From an uncultured Acidimicrobiales bacterium (lineage in GTDB: Bacteria; Actinomycetota; Acidimicrobiia; Acidimicrobiales; SZUA-35), in NCBI GenBank assembly GCA_937922045.1, contig CAKZXA010000054.1:1-64000 (forward strand): a stretch of DNA of 64,000 nucleotides, given 5' to 3'. The position numbers were made by a program, and so were the translations under genes. The number at the start of each line of letters is the position of its first letter. Within the stretch, counting starts at the first letter, position 1. The notes beneath the pieces are model-generated. The model ran no database searches. It saw only the letters and a program-made list of their open reading frames with translations, and was not told the origin of the DNA. Shown piece by piece: positions 9,422-17,946 of the stretch.

Positions 9422-11398
9422 ATGGAATCGGTTTGGTCTCAGCTAGAGCCGCTCTTGCCGCTGGTACAAAAGCCGGCCCGATACATCGGATGCGAGGACG
9501 GAGCGAAAGCCAAGCTTCCTGACCCTTCGCTGATCAGCTGGTGTTTCCTTTATCCGGATACCTACGAAGTGGGTCTTCCGAACCAGGGTCTTCAGATCCT
9601 GTACGAGATTATCAATGAGCGTCCGGACGCCCGGGCCGACCGAAGCTACGCCCCGTGGGTTGATCTTGACGCCCTGATGCGTGAGCACGAGATTCCCTTG
9701 TTCTCGGTCGAACATCACACACCGTGCTCTGCCTTCGATTTTCTAGCCTTTAACCTTTCGGCTGAGCTGACCTACACCAACCTCATGAACTGCGTTGATC
9801 TTTCGGGGGTGCCCGTCCGCTCGGATGAGCGGTCCGACACCGATCCGTTTGTCATCGTCGGTGGTCACTGCACCTACAACCCTGAGCCGATCGCCGACTA
9901 CGTCGACGCGGTCGTGCTGGGCGACGGTGAGGAAGTGGTCGGCGACATCACCGATGTTCTCGCTGACTGTCGACGCGAAGGTGTGACGGAGCGGGCCCAG
10001 ATTCTGGCCCGTCTCGCTCATGTCGAGTCGGTCTATGTGCCGTCGGAGTACCGCCCGCTGTACAGCAGCGAAGATCTGACGACAGCGAGCCTTGTCGGCA
10101 TCGAGCCGATCGGTGACGCACCGAGCGAGATCACCAAGCGCACCGTGGCCGATCTGGCTGAATGGCCCTACCCGAAGGAACAGCTCGTTCCGTTGACCGA
10201 GGTCGTCCACGACCGGCTCAACGTTGAAGTGTTCCGCGGCTGTACCCGCGGTTGTCGTTTCTGTCAGGCTGGCATGATCACCCGACCGGTGCGCGAGAGG
10301 CCCGCTGATCAGGTCCGCACCATGGTCTCCAACGCCCTCGAGCGCACCGGCTACGACGAGGTCTCGCTGACATCGCTCAGTACCGCCGATTTCAGCGGGA
10401 TCGAATCTGTTGTTACCGACATCATGGATGACTCCGAGGATGCGGGGTGCGGTCCGATCAGTGTCTCGCTGCCGAGCCTGCGAGTCGACGCCTTCGGTGT
10501 TGGTATCGCAGCCCAGCTCCAGAGAGCCAAACGCACAGGGCTGACGTTCGCCCCTGAAGCGGGCACCTGGCGGATGCGCCAGATCATCAACAAGCTGATC
10601 CGAGAAGAAGACCTCTACGAAGCAGTTGAGGCCGCCTTCTCTCAAGGGTGGAAGCGAGTCAAGCTCTACTTCTTGATCGGCCTGCCGTCCGAGACCGATG
10701 AAGACACGCTCGGCATTATCGAGCTGGCCAAGGCTTGCGTCGCTATCGGCAAGAAGCACAACAGCCGAGCAAGCGTGACCGTTTCCGTTGGCGGTTTTGT
10801 TCCGAAACCCTTTACCCCGTTCCAATGGTTTGGCCAAAACACCCATCAGGAGCTGCAACGCAAGGTCAACTTGCTGAAGGACGCAGCGAGGTCTTCCAAA
10901 GGCGTACAGCTCAAATGGCATGATCCGAAGGCGACGTTGGTCGAAGGTCTCATGGCCCGAGGCGACCGTCGAATCGGTCCTGTCATCGAGCAGGTATGGC
11001 GAGAGGGTGGCATCTTTCAGGAGTGGTCAGAGCACTTTGGAATCGACCGGTGGGATGAGGCCATGGAGGCCAACGGCTACCGCTTCGAAGATTTCGTGTT
11101 TCGTCACCGCACCGAAGATGAGCACCTACCTTGGGATCACCTGTTCGCTGGTCTCCACAAGGATTTTCTCTGGCAAGACTGGCAGGATGCTCTGGCCGAG
11201 GTTGGCCTTGAGGATTGTCGCTGGACGCCCTGCTACGACTGCGGCGCTTGCACCGGCTACGGCATCGAACACGTCGTTGCGTCGGCAACACCGCCAGCCG
11301 GGGGAAGCCAAGGAACGGGTCAGGATTTGACCACCGGAGGCATCGTCCCGGTCACGCTTGGCACGAAGCCGTTGACCGGATCGACTGCTCGTTCATGA
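9422..11398 (+). CDS. TIGR03960-type B12-binding/radical SAM protein
   Basis: A 658-residue protein with an N-terminal part resembling the B12-binding radical SAM architecture. A radical SAM core is marked by the cluster motif CTRGCRFCQAG (CxxxCxxC). A C-terminal Cys pair lies in CYDCGACTGYG. In Actinobacteria this family sits directly before a DUF2344 protein and RNase E/G, exactly as here. Its substrate is not known; a role in RNA or ribosome modification is often guessed from its neighbours. It overlaps the next gene by 4 bases (ATGA). Confidence 0.88.
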   Translation: MESVWSQLEPLLPLVQKPARYIGCEDGAKAKLPDPSLISWCFLYPDTYEVGLPNQGLQILYEIINERPDARADRSYAPWVDLDALMREHEIPLFSVEHHTPCSAFDFLAFNLSAELTYTNLMNCVDLSGVPVRSDERSDTDPFVIVGGHCTYNPEPIADYVDAVVLGDGEEVVGDITDVLADCRREGVTERAQILARLAHVESVYVPSEYRPLYSSEDLTTASLVGIEPIGDAPSEITKRTVADLAEWPYPKEQLVPLTEVVHDRLNVEVFRGCTRGCRFCQAGMITRPVRERPADQVRTMVSNALERTGYDEVSLTSLSTADFSGIESVVTDIMDDSEDAGCGPISVSLPSLRVDAFGVGIAAQLQRAKRTGLTFAPEAGTWRMRQIINKLIREEDLYEAVEAAFSQGWKRVKLYFLIGLPSETDEDTLGIIELAKACVAIGKKHNSRASVTVSVGGFVPKPFTPFQWFGQNTHQELQRKVNLLKDAARSSKGVQLKWHDPKATLVEGLMARGDRRIGPVIEQVWREGGIFQEWSEHFGIDRWDEAMEANGYRFEDFVFRHRTEDEHLPWDHLFAGLHKDFLWQDWQDALAEVGLEDCRWTPCYDCGACTGYGIEHVVASATPPAGGSQGTGQDLTTGGIVPVTLGTKPLTGSTARS

Positions 11399-12216
11399 AT
11401 CCGCCGCCGAAATTCCATATTCGTATCAGATTCGCCGAGGCTGGCAAGATCCGTTTTGTCAGCCATCGCGATGTCGCCCGGCTGTTTGAGCGGGCGCTAC
11501 GCAAAGTCCGTCTCCCGGTCGCCTACAGCGAAGGCTTTTCGCCGAGACCTAAGCTCAGCTTTGGTCTCGCTCTGTCTGTTGGCCACGAGTCGGACGCTGA
11601 ATACCTCGATGTCGAGCTCACCGAGCAGATCGAGATCGAAGACCTGGCCGATCGCCTCACCGAAGCCCTACCCGATGGACTCGTCGTCCACGAGGTGGCT
11701 CATCGTGAGCACGGATCGGACTCGTTGCAGCAAGCGATAGTGAGCTGCAACTGGCGCATCTCCTTACAAGGTGCGCCAACCGCCGCGGTGGAAGCAGCAG
11801 TAGCTGAAGCCCTGGCCGCCGAAGAACTCGTTATCGAACGGGTTCGAAAAGGCAAACCTGTCATCGCGAATGTCCGCCCCGCCATACTCGAACTCCGAGT
11901 GGTGGGTTCAGACGGCTCCGAGCCGTCTGATTCGCCGACCGCAGGTGACACACTGCTAGAAGCCGAGCTCTCTACCCAAGGAACGTCTCTACGTCCGGCC
12001 GAATTAGTGGCCGCGCTGGCTGCGAGGAGCGGCCACGAAGGACTGGTTGAGAGCAGGGTCTGGCGAACACACCAATGGTTGATCGTCGATGGGGTCCGGC
12101 GCGAGCCTTTGCGCCCGCCTGAGCCCACGAGAAGGGATTTACATTCATGTCCGAACCGAACGAGAGCGTCTCAGCTCCCGTCGACCGAACTCCAAAGGAG
12201 TCTGGTAGAGAACTAG
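11395..12216 (+). CDS. DUF2344 / TIGR03936 radical SAM-associated protein
   Basis: A 273-residue protein with the DUF2344 N-terminus: RIRFAEAGKIRFVSHRDVAR, then SEGFSPRPKLSFGLALSVG. In some bacteria this domain is fused to the radical SAM protein; here it is a separate gene overlapping it by 4 bases. The reading frame overlaps the start of the RNase E/G gene by 70 bases, more than usual. The function is unknown but it almost certainly works with the upstream enzyme. Confidence 0.87.
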   Translation: MNPPPKFHIRIRFAEAGKIRFVSHRDVARLFERALRKVRLPVAYSEGFSPRPKLSFGLALSVGHESDAEYLDVELTEQIEIEDLADRLTEALPDGLVVHEVAHREHGSDSLQQAIVSCNWRISLQGAPTAAVEAAVAEALAAEELVIERVRKGKPVIANVRPAILELRVVGSDGSEPSDSPTAGDTLLEAELSTQGTSLRPAELVAALAARSGHEGLVESRVWRTHQWLIVDGVRREPLRPPEPTRRDLHSCPNRTRASQLPSTELQRSLVEN

Positions 12217-13919
12217 CGGCCAAACCGAAGATTGGGGACTCTCGTCCCGCGCCGAACTCGCCTTCCAGCGAGTCGAGCAAATCTGACAATGGCCCGGACG
12301 CGCCAGAAGGTGCGTCAAAGAATCGTCGCCGCCGCCGCCGTAAGCCGGCGGGCGATGGCAACCAGGCACAAGGTGAGAAGCAGACTGACTCCGAGGGCGG
12401 CAACAAGGCCCAAGGCAGTCGACAGAAGCAGGGTGGCAAGGGTCGTTCGTCGGAGCGGAGCAACGCTTCCCAGGCATCCGGAGATGACGGAGGCAACAAC
12501 AAGGGTGGCAACCGTCGTCGTCGTCGTGGACGGGGCCGAGGCAAGCAGTCGGAGCCGGTAAGCCAAGTCACCGCCGAAGCCGACGTTGAACTGGACGAGG
12601 AGACGCTGAAGCGTCGCCGCGGCCGCTCGCGCAAGGGGCGGCCTGTCGGTCGCTACCTGATGGTTGTCTCCAAACAGCCTGATGCCATCCACATCGCGAT
12701 CCTCGAGGGTCGTACGCTCATCGAGTACTACGTATCCCGACCCTCCGATAACGTCTTCCAGATTCACGGCAACATCTACCTGGGGCGAGTTCAAAACGTT
12801 CTGCCGGGGATGGAAGCCGCCTTTGTCGACATCGGCACGCCCAAGAACGCAGTGATTTACCGCGGCGACGTCCAGCACGCCAAGGACGACTTCGTCGGCA
12901 GCACCGGCCAGCCGAAGATCGAGCAGATGCTCAAAGCTCGCCAGCAGATTCTCTGCCAGGTGACCAAGAATCCGATCGCTCACAAGGGAGCCAGACTCAC
13001 CACGGAGGTCTCGCTACCCGGGCGTTTCGTTGTGTTGGTGCCAAACAGCGACACCTACGGGATCTCAAAGCGCCTGCCCGACACGGAACGCAAACGGCTT
13101 CGCCAGATTCTCGACAAGGCGCGACCCAAGGGTCACGGGATCATCGTGCGAACCGCCGCTGAGAACGTCACTGCCCCTGAGATCGAACGTGACATCGCTG
13201 GCCTCATGAGCCAGTGGGAACAGATCCAGAAGCTGGCGTCGAACTCGAAAGCGCCGACCTTGCTCTACCAGGAGCCCCAGATGTCCACCCGGGTGATCCG
13301 GGAGGAGTTCAACAAGGAGTACCGCGGCGTCGTCCTCGACAACCGTGAGCTCTTCGATGACGTTGCCGAGTATGTCTCGTCGATCACACCGGCGCTTGCC
13401 GATCGTGTCGAGTTCTACGACACGCCAAAAGAAGAAATCTCGCTGTTCGAGCGCTACCACATCCATGAGCAGCTCCACAAGGCTCTCGATCCCAAGGTTT
13501 GGCTGCCCTCGGGCGGTTCTCTGGTGATCGAATCGACCGAAGCGCTCACGGTGATCGACGTCAACACGGGCAAGAACGTTGGCTCCTCGAACCTTGAGGA
13601 CACGGTTTTCCGGAACAACCTCGAGGCGGCCGAGGGCATCGCTCACCAGCTTCGACTACGCGACATCGGTGGCATCATCGTCATCGACTTTGTCGACATG
13701 GAGTCGAAGAAGAACCGGGATGAGGTTATGCGTGTCTTCCGGGATGCGCTGGCCCGCGATAAGACCCGTACGCAGGTCTTTGACATCTCGTCGCTCGGCC
13801 TCGCCGAGATGACACGCAAGCGTATCGGCGAGGGTTTGCTCGAATCCTTGTCGATTACGTGCCCACATTGTGATGGCAGAGGGATTGAAATCTCATCTTC
13901 TGTGCTGGACGAAGCCTAG
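12147..13919 (+). CDS. Ribonuclease E/G family endoribonuclease
   Basis: A 590-residue RNase. Residues 1-170 are low complexity, rich in Arg, Lys and Gly, typical of actinobacterial RNase E/G. An S1 domain follows (IYLGRVQNVLPGMEAAFVDI), then the DNase-I-like catalytic region with the metal-binding aspartates in LTVIDVNTGKN and IIVIDFVDM. The Zn-link-type CPHCDGRG sits near the C-terminus. It lacks the long C-terminal scaffold of E. coli RNase E. The start at 12147 has an AAGGG element 11 bases upstream. It likely processes rRNA and mRNA, and sits just ahead of two ribosomal protein genes. Confidence 0.92.
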   Translation: MSEPNESVSAPVDRTPKESGRELAAKPKIGDSRPAPNSPSSESSKSDNGPDAPEGASKNRRRRRRKPAGDGNQAQGEKQTDSEGGNKAQGSRQKQGGKGRSSERSNASQASGDDGGNNKGGNRRRRRGRGRGKQSEPVSQVTAEADVELDEETLKRRRGRSRKGRPVGRYLMVVSKQPDAIHIAILEGRTLIEYYVSRPSDNVFQIHGNIYLGRVQNVLPGMEAAFVDIGTPKNAVIYRGDVQHAKDDFVGSTGQPKIEQMLKARQQILCQVTKNPIAHKGARLTTEVSLPGRFVVLVPNSDTYGISKRLPDTERKRLRQILDKARPKGHGIIVRTAAENVTAPEIERDIAGLMSQWEQIQKLASNSKAPTLLYQEPQMSTRVIREEFNKEYRGVVLDNRELFDDVAEYVSSITPALADRVEFYDTPKEEISLFERYHIHEQLHKALDPKVWLPSGGSLVIESTEALTVIDVNTGKNVGSSNLEDTVFRNNLEAAEGIAHQLRLRDIGGIIVIDFVDMESKKNRDEVMRVFRDALARDKTRTQVFDISSLGLAEMTRKRIGEGLLESLSITCPHCDGRGIEISSSVLDEA

Positions 13920-13941
13920 ATCGAGGTAACATAAAGCCGCT

Positions 13942-14250
13942 ATGTATGCAATCGTTGCCACCGGTGGCAAGCAGTACCGGGTAGAAGAAGGTCAGAAGCT
14001 CAAAGTCGAGCGACTTGGTGAAGTCGGCTCCGATGTTGAACTGCGCCCCATAATGGTGGTTGACGGCGATCAGGTGATGGCCACTCCGGCTGCCCTGGAA
14101 GGCGCCTCGGTTTCAGCTCGGATAGTCGATGAGGCCAGGGGTCGCAAAATCGATGGCTTCACCTACAAGTCCAAGACCAACAATCGTCGGCGCTACGGTC
14201 ACCGTCAGACCTATGCGACGATCGAGATAACGGGTATCACGCGAGGCTGA
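13942..14250 (+). CDS. rplU: 50S ribosomal protein L21
   Basis: 102 residues, the usual L21 length. It begins [18 protein letters not shown] and contains the C-terminal [17 protein letters not shown]-binding stretch. It is followed after one base by rpmA, the invariant bacterial pairing, and then by obg. Confidence 0.98.
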   Translation: MYAIVATGGKQYRVEEGQKLKVERLGEVGSDVELRPIMVVDGDQVMATPAALEGASVSARIVDEARGRKIDGFTYKSKTNNRRRYGHRQTYATIEITGITRG

Positions 14251-14251
14251 T

Positions 14252-14503
14252 ATGTCAAAAACTAAGGGTGGCGGTTCCACAAGGAACGGCCGAGATTCAA
14301 ATAGTCAGCGACTCGGAGTGAAGGCCTATGATGGCGAACTTCTCACCTCGGGATCGATCATTGTCCGCCAGCGTGGAACCAAGTTCCACCCGGGCCGCAA
14401 CGTGGCAAAGGGCGGCGACGACACCTTGTTCGCTACATCCCCCGGCCGCGTCAAGTTCGGATTCCGCAAGGGTCGGCGCTTGGTCGACGTAGTCCAAGAC
14501 TAA
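14252..14503 (+). CDS. rpmA: 50S ribosomal protein L27
   Basis: 83 residues. The N-terminus [20 protein letters not shown] and [16 protein letters not shown] are characteristic of L27, whose N-terminal tail reaches the peptidyl transferase centre. There is no N-terminal extension of the kind cleaved in Firmicutes. It is co-transcribed with rplU. A strong hairpin follows the stop. Confidence 0.98.
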   Translation: MSKTKGGGSTRNGRDSNSQRLGVKAYDGELLTSGSIIVRQRGTKFHPGRNVAKGGDDTLFATSPGRVKFGFRKGRRLVDVVQD

Positions 14504-14521
14504 CTTCCAGAACTAGAGGGG

Positions 14522-14543
14522 CGGCACCTGGATTCAGGTGCCG
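14522..14543 (+). terminator. Hairpin after rpmA
   Basis: A perfect 9-bp stem (CGGCACCTG / CAGGTGCCG) with a GATT loop, 18 bases after the rpmA stop. Only a weak T-run (GTCCTTG) follows, so it may be a partial terminator or an mRNA 3'-end stabiliser that reduces read-through into obg. Confidence 0.5.
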
Positions 14544-14627
14544 GTCCTTGTCTGAACCAACGGGGTGCCTCTGGCCCCCGTTTGGCGCGTTAGGGCTTCG
14601 ATACTTGCCAACTAGAATGGAACGACT

Positions 14628-15884
14628 GTGTCGAACTTCGTCGATGAGTGCAATGTCTGTGTCCGCCCCGGAGACGGTGGCGCCGGATGTGTGTCGTTTC
14701 GCCGAGAGGCCCACGTCCCCTACGGCGGACCGGATGGCGGCGATGGCGGATCTGGCGGCGACGTCTGGCTTGTAGCCGACAGCAACGTGGCTTCTCTACT
14801 CGCCTTTCGCGACTATCCCCATCGAATCGCCGACAGCGGGACTCACGGCCAAGGTGCGAAGAAGCACGGCAAACGCGGCGTTGATCAGGTGGTAAAGGTT
14901 CCAGAAGGGACCGTTGTCCGCGACCATGAGACCGGCGAGATCGTGGTTGATCTTGCCAACCACGGTGATCGTTGGCTGGCTGCTCCTGGCGGTCAGGGCG
15001 GTCGAGGCAACGCCCGATTCCTCTCGAACCGGCGTCGGGCGCCAAAGTTCGCTGAGCAGGGCGAAGTCGGGCACGACCTGTGGTTCCGTCTCGAACTGAA
15101 GTTGATGGCCGATGTGGCCCTCGTCGGCTATCCCTCGGCTGGGAAGAGCACGCTGATCTCGGTGATCTCCCGGGCCAAGCCGAAGATTGCCGACTATCCT
15201 TTCACCACTCTCGAGCCGAATCTTGGCGTCGTCAAGATGAACGACGACATCGAATACGTCGTCGCCGATCTACCTGGGCTGATCGAAGGTGCTGCTGACG
15301 GACACGGGCTTGGCCACCAGTTTCTACGTCACATCGAGCGCGCACGCGTCCTCGTCTACATGCTTGATCTCTCATCGATCGACGGTGAGAGCCCGGCCCG
15401 TCAGCTGGAGGTTCTCCGCCAGGAGCTCGGTCGCTACCAGCCAACGCTTTTGGACCGTCCGACCCTCGTGATCGGTTCCAAAGGCGACATGCTCCGCCCC
15501 GAAGACTGGGGCGACGAGGCCGAGGTGGAGATGACGATCTCCTCGGCGACAACCGAGGGCATCAGCGACCTGAAGTGGCGGCTCGCCAACCTCGTAAAGG
15601 AAGCCAGACAAGCCGAACCGGAACGAACAGGTTTCGTGGTGCATCGCCCCGAACCGGAGGGTGTTCAGGTGTTTCGTGATCCGGAGGGAGGGTGGCGTGT
15701 CGTCGGCCGCGAAGCCGAGCGTGCGGTTGCTCTTTCAGATCTGACTGACGTCGGCGCTCTCGATTACGCTCAAAACAAGTTGAACAAGATTGGTGTCAAC
15801 AAGGCACTGAGACGAGCCGGCGTAAGCGATGGCGACGAGGTTCACATCGGAACGTTCGCTTTCGAGTACGAAGAGGATATGTGA
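14628..15884 (+). CDS. obg: Obg family GTPase
   Basis: A 418-residue ribosome-assembly GTPase. It has a glycine-rich Obg domain (1-160), G1 GYPSAGKST, G3 DLPGL, and a C-terminal OCT domain (about 340-418) as found in actinobacterial and Bacillus-type Obg. The GTG start gives the standard N-terminus SNFVDECNVCVRPGDGG. It follows rplU-rpmA and overlaps proB by 4 bases. Confidence 0.96.
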   Translation: MSNFVDECNVCVRPGDGGAGCVSFRREAHVPYGGPDGGDGGSGGDVWLVADSNVASLLAFRDYPHRIADSGTHGQGAKKHGKRGVDQVVKVPEGTVVRDHETGEIVVDLANHGDRWLAAPGGQGGRGNARFLSNRRRAPKFAEQGEVGHDLWFRLELKLMADVALVGYPSAGKSTLISVISRAKPKIADYPFTTLEPNLGVVKMNDDIEYVVADLPGLIEGAADGHGLGHQFLRHIERARVLVYMLDLSSIDGESPARQLEVLRQELGRYQPTLLDRPTLVIGSKGDMLRPEDWGDEAEVEMTISSATTEGISDLKWRLANLVKEARQAEPERTGFVVHRPEPEGVQVFRDPEGGWRVVGREAERAVALSDLTDVGALDYAQNKLNKIGVNKALRRAGVSDGDEVHIGTFAFEYEEDM

Positions 15885-16975
15885 AAGTTGTAGCCAAGAT
15901 CGGGTCTTCTTCGCTCACGACAGTGAACGGTGAGATCGATCATTCTGCCGTGGCAAAACTCTGCTCCGAGGTTGCCGAACTCATGCGAGCTGGCGACCAG
16001 GTCGTAATCGTTACCAGCGCCGCCATCAGCGCCGGGCTAGGGCCATTAGGCTTCGGGCTCCACGACCGACCGAAGGAACCGGAGCTTCTTCGTGCCGCCT
16101 CCGCAATCGGCCAGATCGTGCTGATGGCGACCTACCGAGGTCACCTCGCCTCAAACGGCTTGATCGCGGGACAGGTCTTGCTGGCACCGACAGACCTGTG
16201 GAACCGCAAGCGCTACCTGAAGAGTCGGGGAACCTTTGAGGCACTGTTGGCTCGCGGCATCGTGCCGGTCGTCAATGAGAACGACGCTGTCGCCGATGAT
16301 GAGATCCGCTTCGGTGACAACGATCGCCTCGCCGCTCTCGTCGCCCACCTGATCGATGCCGACCGTCTTGTTCTACTGACCGACACCGCTGGTGTCTTCA
16401 CCGGCGATCCACGCAGCGATGCCAACGCCTCCCTAATAGAAGAGATCGCCGAGATCGATCAGCGGCTTGAAGCCGCCGTTGGCGGACCGGGCTCAACCAT
16501 CGGCAGCGGAGGGATGGCGTCCAAACTGGCGGCGGCGAAGATGGCGTCCTGGTCGGGGGTGGAGACAACGATTGCGCAGTCTGAGCGGCCGAATGTTCTG
16601 GTCGAAGCGGTCGCCAAGGGCAAAGGGGTCGGTACGGTCTTTCGCTCCCGAAGCGAGCGTCTTCCGGCCCGCAAGCTCTGGATTGCGTTCGCCTCCCCGT
16701 CCTCTGGCCGCATCGTGGTGGACCCTGGGGCGCGAGAAGCTCTTGAACATCGGCAGAAGTCGCTGCTTTCGGCCGGCGTGGTAAAGGCTGAGGGCGAGTT
16801 CGTAGCCGAGGATGCCGTTGAGCTTGTAGATACAAACGGCGTTGTTTTCGCTAAGGGTCTGACTCGCTGGCCGAGTGCCTTGATCAGCGCCAACGCAGGG
16901 ATCAGAAGCGATCGGCTCGATGAGGGCCTGCCACCAGAGGTCGTGCATCGCGACGACCTCGTCGTCCTGTCGTAG
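15881..16975 (+). CDS. proB: Glutamate 5-kinase
   Basis: A 364-residue first enzyme of proline synthesis, phosphorylating glutamate. An amino-acid-kinase domain (about 1-250) includes the N-terminal VVAKIGSSSLT, VNENDAVADDEIRFGDND and GSGGMASKLAAAK, followed by a C-terminal PUA domain (about 270-360). The GTG start overlaps the obg stop (GTGA). The usual partner proA does not follow; a terminator-like hairpin and a minus-strand gene do. Confidence 0.95.
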   Translation: MKVVAKIGSSSLTTVNGEIDHSAVAKLCSEVAELMRAGDQVVIVTSAAISAGLGPLGFGLHDRPKEPELLRAASAIGQIVLMATYRGHLASNGLIAGQVLLAPTDLWNRKRYLKSRGTFEALLARGIVPVVNENDAVADDEIRFGDNDRLAALVAHLIDADRLVLLTDTAGVFTGDPRSDANASLIEEIAEIDQRLEAAVGGPGSTIGSGGMASKLAAAKMASWSGVETTIAQSERPNVLVEAVAKGKGVGTVFRSRSERLPARKLWIAFASPSSGRIVVDPGAREALEHRQKSLLSAGVVKAEGEFVAEDAVELVDTNGVVFAKGLTRWPSALISANAGIRSDRLDEGLPPEVVHRDDLVVLS

Positions 16976-17003
16976 GCGTCAGCCTCGGCGTCCAAAAGCC
17001 ACA

Positions 17004-17030
17004 ACGGCCAACCCGTGGGGGGTTGGCCGT
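17004..17030. terminator. Bidirectional terminator between proB and pspA
   Basis: A perfect 11-bp GC-rich stem (ACGGCCAACCC / GGGTTGGCCGT) with a 5-base loop lies between the stops of two convergent genes. No long T-run is present on either side. Confidence 0.6.
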
Positions 17031-17055
17031 CGCGAACTATCAGATTTCTATCCGA

Positions 17056-17865
17056 CTAGGCAGTGCCAGGCTCCGGAGCTGCGTCGGCAACCGACTCGGC
17101 GGCCTGGACCGTATCGGTCGGCGCAGTGCCGGCGGCGCCAGCTGTCTCCAAGCCGAGCTGAGAGCGAATCTCGCTGAGACGAGCCTGGGCTTCGACGTTC
17201 AATGACGCCTGCTCTACCTCGATCATGCGCCCCTCGATCGAGCTCTCTTGCAGCTCGGCTGCGCCCTTGGCCTTCGCATAGCGTTGCTCAACCTTGTCGC
17301 GTACCTCTTCGAACGATGGTACATCCTGACCGACCTGCTCGTTGAGCGAGGTCATCGCCGTGTTGAGCTGTTCCTGCATCTTGGCCTGATCCAGCTGCGA
17401 CAGCAGCTTCTGGCGTTCGCCCAGCTTCTTCTGCAGCAGCGCTGAGTTCTGGTTGACGGCACTCTTGGCCTGATCCGAAGCCTGTGATGCTTGGAGGTGG
17501 AGGCTCTTGAGATCTTCGATCTCTCGCTCCAAGGCAATCATTCGGTTGGCGAACGACTCGGCGGTCTGGGTGTATTGGAGGGTCTTCTCCGCGTCGCCTC
17601 GCTTGTTCGCGTCATCGGCCATCATCACGGCCTGCCGCGCGTTGGCAGAGATCTTCTCGTAGTCCTCCATTACTCGGTTCAGCTTGATCTCCGTCTGCTT
17701 CTGATGAGCGATGACGTTCGCCGCCTGCTCTTTCAGCGAGCGGTGCTGCTGCTGAGCTTCCTGGATCGCTTGCTCGAGCTGAATCTTCGGATCCGCCTTC
17801 GCCTCAAGATCGCTGTTTGCTTTCGCTGCCAGATACTTCCACCAACGACGAAATACGTTAATCAT
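17056..17865 (-). CDS. pspA: PspA/IM30 family membrane-stress protein
   Basis: A 269-residue protein predicted to be almost entirely coiled coil, beginning MINVFRRWWKYLAAKANSDL, the amphipathic helix that binds stressed membranes. The last ~35 residues form an Ala/Thr/Pro-rich tail absent from E. coli PspA. Family members form ESCRT-III-like assemblies that maintain membrane integrity. No pspB/C or known actinobacterial partner is adjacent; the upstream gene is the lipid-II flippase MurJ. Confidence 0.9.
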   Translation of the reverse strand: MINVFRRWWKYLAAKANSDLEAKADPKIQLEQAIQEAQQQHRSLKEQAANVIAHQKQTEIKLNRVMEDYEKISANARQAVMMADDANKRGDAEKTLQYTQTAESFANRMIALEREIEDLKSLHLQASQASDQAKSAVNQNSALLQKKLGERQKLLSQLDQAKMQEQLNTAMTSLNEQVGQDVPSFEEVRDKVEQRYAKAKGAAELQESSIEGRMIEVEQASLNVEAQARLSEIRSQLGLETAGAAGTAPTDTVQAAESVADAAPEPGTA

Positions 17866-17946
17866 GCTGACGATGCTAGCCCGTCGTTGGCTCTGATGTA
17901 GGCAGCCAGCTCGCGGTTGTAGCTTGCAGCGCCGTCAAGCGTGACT

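Noticed and set aside
9743-10921. 392-codon minus-strand frame inside the radical SAM gene
   Set aside because: The plus-strand gene has clear radical SAM motifs over the same span, and the minus frame shows no recognisable domain.
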